Positions 1-5,162 of a stretch of DNA of 5,162 nt are shown in pieces. Position 1 is the stretch's first letter, and the number at the start of each line of letters is the position of its first letter. The notes under the pieces were generated by a model that worked only from the letters and a program-made list of their open reading frames with translations, searched no databases and had not been told where the DNA came from. The DNA comes from an uncultured Centipeda sp. (GTDB lineage: Bacteria; Bacillota; Negativicutes; Selenomonadales; Selenomonadaceae), in contig CALALM010000018.1 of NCBI GenBank assembly GCA_937925565.1, positions 1 to 5,162 on the forward strand, read 5' to 3'. The position numbers and the translations under genes are program-made.

Positions 1-97
1 GGATTTGCAGGAACTTCTGCGAAAGAAGGGTGAGGAGCGTGGTCTTGAGATTAAACTCCAACATCAGGAGATCTTTCAGGTCATGCACAGTATTTGA
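1..97 (+). CDS. ACT domain-containing protein, UPF0237 type (C-terminal 31 residues only)
   Basis: The reading frame opening at position 2 encodes 31 residues before a TGA at 95-97; the start lies outside the window. The end, with an LEIKLQHQEIFQVMHSI tail, matches the C-terminus I know from UPF0237 ACT proteins, small stand-alone domains of about 90 residues whose last strand and helix end in a QHEDIF-x-MHRI-like motif. ACT domains usually bind amino acids or other small ligands and regulate enzymes, but this family has no proven ligand. The gene stops 15 nt before the likely start of a DUF711 protein. That pairing recurs in many Firmicutes and archaea and supports both calls. The family assignment rests on the tail and the neighbour, since two thirds of the protein is not visible. 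Confidence 0.8.
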   Translation, partial: DLQELLRKKGEERGLEIKLQHQEIFQVMHSI

Positions 98-100
98 GTG

Positions 101-105
101 AGGAG
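101..105 (+). promoter_or_regulatory. Ribosome binding site that places the DUF711 start at GTG 113
   Basis: AGGAG at 101-105 sits 7 nt before GTG 113, which is ideal spacing. The earlier in-frame GTG at 98 would place this site inside the coding region and has no comparable site of its own. Proteins of the family also usually begin close to the ITFEDI segment that follows GTG 113. Confidence 0.75.
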
Positions 106-112
106 CGGCAGA

Positions 113-1474
113 GTGATTACATTTGAGGACATCCGTGAAACCAATCGAATGATTACGGAGAACCGTCTCGATGTGCGCACGATCACGATGGGGATTTCCC
201 TGCGTGACTGCGCGCATCCAAACATCGACAAGTTCTGCCAGAATGTGTATGAGAAGATCACTCGCTCGGCAGAGTACCTCGTGCGTACGGGTGTAGACAT
301 CGAAACGGAGTACGGCATTCCCATCATCAACAAGCGCATTTCTGTTACGCCAATCGCGATTGCGGCGGATGCCTGTCAGACGGATTCGTTTGTGCCTGTT
401 GCGGAAGCGCTTGACCGTGCTGCGAAGGTGGTCGGGGTCGATTTCATCGGCGGATTTTCTGCACTGGTTGAAAAGGGAATGACACGCGGCGATCGCGTGC
501 TTATCGACTCGATTCCGCAGGCGATGGCGACGACGGATATTGTCTGCTCATCGGTAAACATTGGCTCAACAAAGGCGGGCATTAACATGGATGCCGTGCG
601 CGAAATGGGCGATGTGATCAAGCGTACGGCAGAGCTGGCGCGTGAGCAGGAGGCAATCGGCTGCGCGAAGATCGTCGTGTTTTGCAACGCACCGGGAGAT
701 AACCCCTTTATGGCAGGCGCGTTTCACGGCGTTGCCGAGGGCGATCGCGTTATCAATGTGGGTGTTAGCGGTCCCGGCGTCGTGAAGCATGCGCTCGAAG
801 ACATTAAGGGCGCGGACTTTACGGAGATCGCAGAGACGATCAAGCGTACGGCATTTAAGATCACACGCGTGGGGCAGCTTGTTGCACGTGAGGCGTCGCG
901 GCGGCTTGGTGTGCCGTTCGGCATCATTGACCTCTCGCTTGCGCCGACCTCAGAGGTCGGGGACAGTGTGGCGCGTATTCTTGAGGAGATGGGACTCGAG
1001 GCGTGCGGTGCGCCGGGGACGACGGCGGCGCTTGCCCTCCTCAATGATGCAGTTAAGAAGGGGGGGCTCATGGCGAGCTCGCATGTCGGCGGCCTTTCGG
1101 GCGCATTCATCCCCGTCAGTGAGGATGAGGGCATGATTGACGCGGTGGAGCGTGGCAGCCTCTCGATTGAAAAACTCGAGGCGATGACCTGCGTCTGCTC
1201 GGTTGGTCTCGATATGATCGCAATCGAAGGCGATACGCCCGCCGCGACGATTTCCGCGATCATTGCGGATGAGGCGGCGATCGGCATGGTGAACAACAAG
1301 ACGACGGCGGTGCGTGTGATCCCCGTGCCGGGCAAGAAGGTCGGCGAGGGTGTATCATTCGGTGGCCTCCTCGGCTATTCGCCGATTGTACCCGTGCGCA
1401 GCAGTTTCAGTTCGGCGGCATTCATTGCGCGCGGCGGTCGGATCCCTGCGCCGACGAGGTCGCTGACGAACTGA
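113..1474 (+). CDS. PFL family protein (DUF711 / UPF0210), function unknown
   Basis: This 453-residue protein, counted from GTG 113, belongs to DUF711 (UPF0210). Structural work on the family reports a fold like the barrel of pyruvate formate-lyase and other glycyl radical enzymes, but no reaction is established. Visible family signatures are [13 protein letters not shown] at the N-terminus, [15 protein letters not shown] near 192-206, [16 protein letters not shown] near 326-341, [10 protein letters not shown] near 392-401, FGGLLGY near 416-422 and RGGRIPAP near 440-447. Length is normal for the family (about 445-455). I see no RVSGY-like glycyl radical loop near the C-terminus and no signal peptide, so it is probably a cytoplasmic protein that is not a radical enzyme in the usual sense. 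The upstream ACT protein is the likely partner or regulator. An alternative GTG at 98 would add five residues. Confidence 0.93.
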   Translation: MITFEDIRETNRMITENRLDVRTITMGISLRDCAHPNIDKFCQNVYEKITRSAEYLVRTGVDIETEYGIPIINKRISVTPIAIAADACQTDSFVPVAEALDRAAKVVGVDFIGGFSALVEKGMTRGDRVLIDSIPQAMATTDIVCSSVNIGSTKAGINMDAVREMGDVIKRTAELAREQEAIGCAKIVVFCNAPGDNPFMAGAFHGVAEGDRVINVGVSGPGVVKHALEDIKGADFTEIAETIKRTAFKITRVGQLVAREASRRLGVPFGIIDLSLAPTSEVGDSVARILEEMGLEACGAPGTTAALALLNDAVKKGGLMASSHVGGLSGAFIPVSEDEGMIDAVERGSLSIEKLEAMTCVCSVGLDMIAIEGDTPAATISAIIADEAAIGMVNNKTTAVRVIPVPGKKVGEGVSFGGLLGYSPIVPVRSSFSSAAFIARGGRIPAPTRSLTN

Positions 1475-1475
1475 T

Positions 1476-2108
1476 ATGAGAGTAACGAAAGCCATCAAAG
1501 CGGAGCAGCTACGCATTCTCCGAACACTCTATCCCAACGCGAAGCCGGCACTGGAATTCAAGACACCGTTCGAGCTCCTAATCGCGGTGATTCTCTCGGC
1601 GCAGTGTACGGATGTACGCGTGAACATCGTGACGAGCCGACTCTTTCCGCGTGCGAATACGCCCGAGGCAATTGCCTCGCTCGGACAGGCGGAACTTGAG
1701 GCGGCGATCCATGACTGCGGGTTCTTCCGCATGAAGGCAAAGCATATTCTCGAAACCTGTGATATCCTATTGCAGGAATACGGCGGAGAGGTTCCGGCGG
1801 ACTTCGAGGCGCTGCAAAGACTCCCCGGAGTCGGACGCAAGACAGCAAATGTTGTGATGAGCGTCGCCTTTCATGCACCTGCGATTGCGGTCGATACGCA
1901 TGTGTTTCGCGTGGCGAACCGCCTGCGTCTTGCGGTCGGCAAAACACCGCTCGAGGTGGAGAAGGGACTGCAAAAGGCGATTCCGCGCGATGATTGGAGC
2001 GACGCGCATCACTGGCTGATCCTCCATGGACGTCAGCTCTGCAAAGCGCGCAAACCCCTCTGCGCCGACTGTCCGCTCAGTCCGGTCTGTCCGAGCAGTG
2101 CTGCATAA
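1476..2108 (+). CDS. nth: Endonuclease III, DNA glycosylase/AP lyase
   Basis: This 210-residue protein matches endonuclease III, the base-excision repair enzyme that removes oxidised pyrimidines and nicks the resulting abasic site. The helix-hairpin-helix motif LPGVGRKTANVV lies at about 116-127 and contains the catalytic lysine K122. The catalytic aspartate is D140 in AVDTHVFRV. Four cysteines, C189, C196, C199 and C205, have the C-x6-C-x2-C-x5-C spacing of the [4Fe-4S] cluster loop. All key residues are present and the length is typical (E. coli 211). The ATG lies one base after the DUF711 stop and no strong ribosome binding site is visible (only GAGGT around 1455-1460, too far away), so translation is probably coupled to the upstream gene. 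The pairing with DUF711 is positional and does not imply a shared pathway. Confidence 0.97.
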   Translation: MRVTKAIKAEQLRILRTLYPNAKPALEFKTPFELLIAVILSAQCTDVRVNIVTSRLFPRANTPEAIASLGQAELEAAIHDCGFFRMKAKHILETCDILLQEYGGEVPADFEALQRLPGVGRKTANVVMSVAFHAPAIAVDTHVFRVANRLRLAVGKTPLEVEKGLQKAIPRDDWSDAHHWLILHGRQLCKARKPLCADCPLSPVCPSSAA

Positions 2109-2111
2109 ACG

Positions 2112-2118
2112 AAAGGAG
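2112..2118 (+). promoter_or_regulatory. Ribosome binding site supporting the TTG 2128 start of the GNAT gene
   Basis: AAAGGAG at 2112-2118 lies 9 nt before TTG 2128 and just after the nth stop. The frame is open further upstream to an ATG at 2026, but that start would lie inside nth and add basic, low-complexity residues unlike any acetyltransferase. The GNAT fold begins at the IYRKARFDDIESI segment right after TTG 2128. Confidence 0.7.
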
Positions 2119-2127
2119 CGTGGAGGC

Positions 2128-2567
2128 TTGATTTATCGCAAGGCGCGATTTGATGACATCGAGTCCATCTATGGACTTGTGAATATCTATGCGGCACAAG
2201 GCGAAATGCTCCCGCGTTCGCGCAACACGCTCTACGAGAATCTGCGTGACATGGTTGTGGCAGAGGAAGAGGGGCGTGTGATCGGCGTCGGAGCTCTGCA
2301 TATCATGTGGGATCGGTACGCATGATGGCGATTACTCCCGAACATACGCGCCAGGGAATTGGTGCGGAGATCGTGCAGCTGCTCCTCAATGAGGGCGATG
2401 TACTTGGGATTGAGAAGGTGTTCACGCTTACCTATAAGCCGGATTTTTTTCGAAAACTCGGCTTTATCCGCATCAGTCGGGAGGAACTGCCGCAGAAGGT
2501 TTGGAAAGAGTGCATTGACTGCCCGAAATATCCGAACTGTGATGAGATTGCTATGATCAAGGTATGA
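2128..2567 (+). pseudogene. ArgA-like GNAT N-acetyltransferase, split by a frame break
   Basis: The two halves together read as one short GNAT acetyltransferase of about 145 residues, the type often annotated as N-acetyltransferase or short-form N-acetylglutamate synthase (first step of arginine synthesis, acetyl-CoA plus glutamate). The N-terminal half (TTG 2128 to TGA 2323-2325, 65 residues) has the strand 1 start IYRKARFDDIE, the MLPRS segment and the VVAEEEGRVIGVGALHIMW strands. The C-terminal half continues in another frame to TGA 2565-2567 with VRMMAITPEHTRQGIGAEIV, the acetyl-CoA pyrophosphate loop, then FTLTYKPDFFRKLGF and a KECIDCPKYPNCDE tail. Relatives typically read W-x-D-L-A-E-V-R across the joint. 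Here only 5 nt separate the W codon from the V-R codons instead of 15, so about 10 nt appear to be missing. That favours a real deletion over a single-base read error. Separate expression of the halves is possible but unproven. The substrate is inferred only. Confidence 0.82.
2311..2325 (+). other. Frame break with an ATGA stop-start overlap inside the GNAT gene
   Basis: The upstream frame reads W-D-R-Y-A and stops at TGA 2323-2325. The downstream frame carries V-R at 2316-2321 followed by ATG 2322-2324, so stop and start share ATGA. Homology passes from one frame to the other between 2311 and 2316. No X-XXY-YYZ slippery heptamer is visible in the overlap of the two frames (about 2250-2322), which argues against programmed frameshifting. 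Confidence 0.7.
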
Positions 2568-2579
2568 TGGAGGCGCATT

Positions 2580-3593
2580 ATGATTGTTGTTATGAATCCC
2601 AGAGCCACACAGGCGAATATTGATCAGGTCACTGCAAAGATCGAACAGGCAGGACTCCGCACGCACCTCTCGAAGGGTGAGGATCGCTTCATCATCGGTG
2701 TGATCGGCGATAAGAAGATTATCGCGGGCCTTGAGATGAATATGATGGAGGGAGTTGAGAAAACGGTTCGTATTACAGAAAAGTACAAGCTGGTCAGCCG
2801 TGACTTCCATCCATCGAATACGATTGTGGACGTGGCAGGGTTCCCCGTTGGCGGTGAGCAGCTCGCCATCATGGCGGGACCCTGCTCCGTGGAGAGCTAT
2901 GATCAACTCTACGATGTTGCGGTTAAAGTCAAGGAAGCAGGCGCTCAATTTCTGCGTGGAGGCGCATTCAAGCCTCGTACGAGTCCCTATGACTTTCAGG
3001 GGCTCGGCCTTGAGGGGCTGAAGATTCTTCGCGATGTGGGTGATAGAACCGGTTTGCGCGTAGTAACTGAGGTCGTAGACAAGGACGATATTGAACTCGT
3101 GTCGGAGTACGCTGATCTCCTGCAGGTCGGAGCGCGCAATATGCAGAATTTCCAAATGCTCAAGGCTCTTGGAAAAGTACAGACACCCGTGCTCTTCAAG
3201 CGCGGACTCTCTGCGACCATCAGTGAATGGCTGAATGCGGCCGAATACATTGCTGCAGGTGGGAACGGCAATATCATCTTCTGTGAACGCGGGATCCGTA
3301 CCTATGAAACATTTACACGCAATACGATGGATCTCAACGCTGTGGCAGCACTGAAGGAATTGACTCATTTCCCTGTCATTGCCGATCCAAGTCACGGCAC
3401 AGGCCGTTGGCAGATGGTGCGCCCCTTGGCGCGTGCTTCCGTTGCGGTCGGGGCAGACGGTCTCATCATCGAGGTGCACTGCCATCCGGAGGTGGCGCTT
3501 TCGGATGGGGATCAGAGTCTTGTCCCGCGCAATTTTGAGATGCTGATGGATGAGGTGCGCCAGATTGCGCCTGCCGTCGGGCGGCGTGCATGA
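2580..3593 (+). CDS. aroF: 3-deoxy-7-phosphoheptulonate synthase (DAHP synthase, type I-beta with N-terminal regulatory domain)
   Basis: This 337-residue enzyme condenses phosphoenolpyruvate and erythrose 4-phosphate to DAHP, the first step of the shikimate pathway. Residues 1-70 form the ferredoxin-like domain that in the Thermotoga maritima enzyme (338 residues) mediates feedback inhibition by tyrosine and phenylalanine. The catalytic barrel follows, with AGPCSVES at 99-106, LRGGAFKPRTSPYDFQG at 125-141, QVGARNMQN at 182-190, LFKRG at 205-209, CERGIRTYE at 235-243 and DPSHGTGR at 269-276. The metal ligands expected from the Thermotoga enzyme are present as C102, H272, E298 and D309, at the same residue numbers. 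GGAGG at 2569-2573, 6 nt upstream, supports ATG 2580. The gene begins 12 nt after the acetyltransferase and its stop overlaps the tyrA start. There is no fused chorismate mutase domain. The symbol follows common Firmicute usage; aroG or aroA also appear. Confidence 0.97.
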   Translation: MIVVMNPRATQANIDQVTAKIEQAGLRTHLSKGEDRFIIGVIGDKKIIAGLEMNMMEGVEKTVRITEKYKLVSRDFHPSNTIVDVAGFPVGGEQLAIMAGPCSVESYDQLYDVAVKVKEAGAQFLRGGAFKPRTSPYDFQGLGLEGLKILRDVGDRTGLRVVTEVVDKDDIELVSEYADLLQVGARNMQNFQMLKALGKVQTPVLFKRGLSATISEWLNAAEYIAAGGNGNIIFCERGIRTYETFTRNTMDLNAVAALKELTHFPVIADPSHGTGRWQMVRPLARASVAVGADGLIIEVHCHPEVALSDGDQSLVPRNFEMLMDEVRQIAPAVGRRA

Positions 3594-4480
3594 GCCGCAC
3601 GAAGCTTGCCATCATCGGTGTGGGGCTCATCGGCGGATCGCTCGGACTTTGCCTCAAGGCGGCACTCGGCGATGGCATCTATATTACGGGGCTCTGTCGT
3701 TCGGAGACATCCATGCGCGCCGCGATAGACTGCGGCGCGGTGGACCATGCCTCATCGGATCTTGCAGCTGTGGTCGGAGATGCGGATATCGTCTATCTTA
3801 GTCCGCCGGTTTTGCAGATTGTACCGATGGTGGAGAGGATTCTGCCATATTTGAAAGAGGGCACGATTCTGACGGATGCGGGAAGTACGAAGGGCTATGT
3901 CTACGAGGCTCTGCATCGGATTTTGCCCCCGCATATATACTATGTGCCGGGGCATCCCATGACGGGACGTGAGAAGAGCGGTGTAGAGGCGGCAACGAAG
4001 GATCTCTTTGTCAACAAGGCATATGTCATCATCGATGACCCGGCGGTGCCGCAGGAGGTCAAGGAGCGACTGATGGCAGTTCTGTGCCATACGCGCGCGA
4101 ATTTTACGACGCTCGATCTGGAGCAGCATGACCGCTGTGCAGCAGTCATCAGTCATGTGCCGCATCTGGCGGCAGCGGCACTCGTCACGCTGCTCAATCG
4201 CAGCGGCGATGATCTGGACTCCTGTCTCAAGCTCATCGGCGGTGGATTCAAGGACACAACGCGCATTGCTTCATCCAATGCGGACATGTGGGCGGACATC
4301 TGCATGACGAATGAGAAACCGATTGCAGATTCCCTGCGTCAGCTGCAGACGATCCTCAGTGAGGTTATTACCGCAGTAGAAGCAGGTGATCGGCAGGCAG
4401 TGCACGATTATTTCGTTGCCTCAAAGGAGCGCCGCGATGGCATTCTCCACGATGCGGAACAAAAATTTGATACAAATTGA
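3590..4480 (+). CDS. tyrA: Prephenate dehydrogenase without ACT domain
   Basis: This 296-residue cytoplasmic enzyme oxidatively decarboxylates prephenate to 4-hydroxyphenylpyruvate, committing chorismate-derived carbon to tyrosine. The N-terminal Rossmann domain shows IIGVGLIGGSLG with the G-x-G-x-x-G dinucleotide loop at 10-15, DAGSTK at 96-101 and HPMTGREKSGVE at 122-133, where H122 is the expected catalytic histidine. The helical dimerisation domain carries SHVPH at 188-192 and GGGFKDTTRIASSNADMW at 217-234, both family signatures. It ends near residue 296 with no C-terminal ACT domain, unlike the roughly 370-residue B. subtilis TyrA. ATG 3590 overlaps the aroF TGA as ATGA and has only a weak purine stretch upstream, indicating coupled translation. 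Arogenate or cyclohexadienyl activity cannot be excluded from sequence alone. The residues around the GxGxxG loop suggest NAD(H) rather than NADP(H), but this is a weak inference. Confidence 0.95.
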   Translation: MSRTKLAIIGVGLIGGSLGLCLKAALGDGIYITGLCRSETSMRAAIDCGAVDHASSDLAAVVGDADIVYLSPPVLQIVPMVERILPYLKEGTILTDAGSTKGYVYEALHRILPPHIYYVPGHPMTGREKSGVEAATKDLFVNKAYVIIDDPAVPQEVKERLMAVLCHTRANFTTLDLEQHDRCAAVISHVPHLAAAALVTLLNRSGDDLDSCLKLIGGGFKDTTRIASSNADMWADICMTNEKPIADSLRQLQTILSEVITAVEAGDRQAVHDYFVASKERRDGILHDAEQKFDTN

Positions 4481-4508
4481 GAATTTTTTGTGCAACCCTC
4501 TTTTTTTT
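4459..4508 (+). terminator. Possible weak, AT-rich terminator at the end of tyrA
   Basis: ACAAAAATT at 4459-4467 can pair imperfectly with AATTTTTTGT at 4482-4491, spanning the tyrA stop, and a run of eight T follows at 4501-4508. The stem is almost entirely A-T and the T run is 9 nt beyond it, so this is not a textbook intrinsic terminator. The T run could equally be an upstream element of the lexA promoter. Confidence 0.25.
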
Positions 4509-4534
4509 AGAACGTATATATGATATGATATAAA
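4506..4534 (+). promoter_or_regulatory. Likely sigma-A promoter of lexA with extended -10
   Basis: A -10 hexamer TATAAA at 4529-4534 is preceded by TGA at 4526-4528, giving an extended -10 (TGnTATAAA). A moderate -35 hexamer, TTTAGA at 4506-4511, lies 17 bp upstream. A second extended -10, TGA-TATGAT at 4521-4529, overlaps it. Transcription would begin around 4541. This is the only clearly AT-rich intergenic stretch in the window and it directly precedes lexA. Confidence 0.6.
4510..4517 (+). promoter_or_regulatory. Candidate LexA operator half-site
   Basis: GAACGTAT at 4510-4517 fits the left half of the Firmicute SOS box (CGAAC-RNRY-GTTYC) except for the leading C, and lies between the -35 and -10 elements. 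The right half (ATATG) does not match GTTYC, so a full operator is not present by that consensus. Confidence 0.2.
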
Positions 4535-4558
4535 AGACTATATGCGTATGATCCTGTC

Positions 4559-4564
4559 AGGGGG
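4559..4564 (+). promoter_or_regulatory. Ribosome binding site that places the lexA start at GTG 4572
   Basis: AGGGGG at 4559-4564 is 7 nt before GTG 4572. In-frame ATG codons at 4542 and 4548 lie upstream, but no purine-rich site precedes them at useful spacing. Confidence 0.65.
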
Positions 4565-4571
4565 TATAACC

Positions 4572-5162
4572 GTGAAGAAAACCAGAATATCCACACGGCG
4601 CCAATCCGAAATTTTGCAGTATATCAAAGATTTTTTGGTGGAGAAGGGATATCCGCCCTCGGTGCGTGAGATCGGAACTGCGGTCGGGCTGAAGTCCAGC
4701 TCGACGGTGCACCGCTATCTCGCCATGCTCGAGGAGAACGGCGCGATCCGACGGGATGCGACGAAGCCGCGAGCGATCGACATCATGGGCGAGAATCCGT
4801 GGGGCCGCACGATTCCCGTGCCGCTTGTCGGAACGGTGACGGCGGGGGAGCCGATCCTCGCAGAGCAGAACGTGGAGGAGGTATTCTCCTTCCCGCGTGG
4901 GCTGATCGGTACGGCAGAAGATGTGTTCATGCTGCGTATCCAGGGAGACAGCATGATCAACGTCGGTATCTTCGACGGGGACTTCGTGCTCGTGCGCCAA
5001 CAGCCAACGGCGAACAATGGGGACATTGTCGTGGCGCTGATCGATGGCGAATCCGCGACGGTGAAACGCTTTTTTCGTGAGAAGACGTGTATTCGACTGC
5101 AGCCGGAGAATGACTCGATGGAGCCCTTTTACGAAACAGATGTACAGATTCTCGGCAAGGTC
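4572..5162 (+). CDS. lexA: LexA repressor, SOS regulator (C-terminus cut by the window edge)
   Basis: The frame is open from GTG 4572 to the last base, 197 codons, with an estimated 8-15 missing (B. subtilis LexA has 205 and ends shortly after the same ILGKV segment). LexA represses DNA-damage genes and cleaves itself when RecA filaments form. The N-terminal winged helix-turn-helix carries [20 protein letters not shown] at about 26-45 and TKPRAID at 64-70. The C-terminal serine peptidase domain has the cleavage site A91-G92 in VTAGEP, the catalytic serine S127 in GDSM and lysine K165 in ATVKRF. These are the same residue numbers as in B. subtilis LexA, although the N-terminus is about three residues longer and the linker about three shorter. 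The recognition helix reads SSSTVHRYL where B. subtilis has SSSTVHGHL, so operator preference may differ slightly. It has its own promoter and is separate from the tyrA transcript. Confidence 0.97.
   Translation, partial: MKKTRISTRRQSEILQYIKDFLVEKGYPPSVREIGTAVGLKSSSTVHRYLAMLEENGAIRRDATKPRAIDIMGENPWGRTIPVPLVGTVTAGEPILAEQNVEEVFSFPRGLIGTAEDVFMLRIQGDSMINVGIFDGDFVLVRQQPTANNGDIVVALIDGESATVKRFFREKTCIRLQPENDSMEPFYETDVQILGKV

Noticed and set aside
724..1335. 203-codon minus-strand open frame inside the DUF711 gene
   Set aside because: Shadow of a well-conserved gene; composition is rich in Ser, Pro, Ala and Arg with no domain, as expected of antisense translation.
2026..2127. Upstream ATG 2026 as the start of the acetyltransferase
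   Set aside because: It would overlap nth by 83 bases and add an arginine/serine-rich segment without homology; TTG 2128 has the ribosome binding site and begins the fold.
2250..2325. Programmed -1 frameshifting to join the two GNAT halves
   Set aside because: No slippery heptamer or clear downstream stem-loop is visible, and about three to four conserved residues are missing at the joint, which frameshifting would not restore.
2232..3485. Long 417-codon open frame on the minus strand, antisense to the GNAT end and aroF
   Set aside because: It lies almost wholly opposite a strongly supported aroF gene, its translation shows no recognisable domain, and GC-biased third positions commonly leave antisense frames open.
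4516..4532. Short repeats of ATATG in the lexA upstream region as an operator array
   Set aside because: The repetition is only about three imperfect 5-bp units and is accounted for by two overlapping extended -10 elements.
4557..5026. Two minus-strand open frames (147 and 103 codons) opposite lexA
   Set aside because: lexA on the plus strand is unambiguous, with catalytic residues in place; the antisense products resemble nothing.

Overview
This is a compact, co-directional stretch of a bacterial chromosome with seven genes, all on the + strand. Gene content and protein sequence point to a Firmicute. LexA follows the Bacillus subtilis pattern, with cleavage site and catalytic residues at the same residue numbers. 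DAHP synthase is the ferredoxin-like-domain type known from Thermotoga and Bacillus relatives. Third codon positions favour G/C, and the protein flavour recalls the Negativicutes (Selenomonas and relatives). That lineage call is an inference from memory; no search was run.

Layout. Positions 1-97 hold the last 31 codons of an ACT-domain protein (UPF0237 type). Positions 113-1474 encode its usual partner, a DUF711/UPF0210 'PFL family' protein. Positions 1476-2108 encode endonuclease III (nth). Positions 2128-2567 hold a short GNAT acetyltransferase of the ArgA-like type, split by a frame break near 2311-2325. Positions 2580-3593 encode DAHP synthase (aroF) and 3590-4480 prephenate dehydrogenase (tyrA), overlapping by ATGA. 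An AT-rich gap at 4481-4571 carries a promoter, and lexA begins at 4572 and runs off the right edge, lacking only its last few residues.

How the genes relate. From the ACT gene to tyrA the gaps are -4 to +19 nt, with no promoter or terminator visible inside, so this looks like one transcript. aroF and tyrA form a clear aromatic amino acid pair: the first step of the shikimate pathway and the committed step to tyrosine. The GNAT, if ever functional, would fit arginine biosynthesis, and nth is base-excision repair. lexA has its own promoter and is a separate transcription unit.

I found no mobile element, CRISPR array, RNA gene or clearly new system. The points most worth a second look are the split acetyltransferase, whose break creates an ATGA stop-start overlap, its C-x2-C-x5-C tail, and the lexA promoter/start region, which lacks a canonical Firmicute SOS box and has an in-frame ATG at the predicted transcription start.
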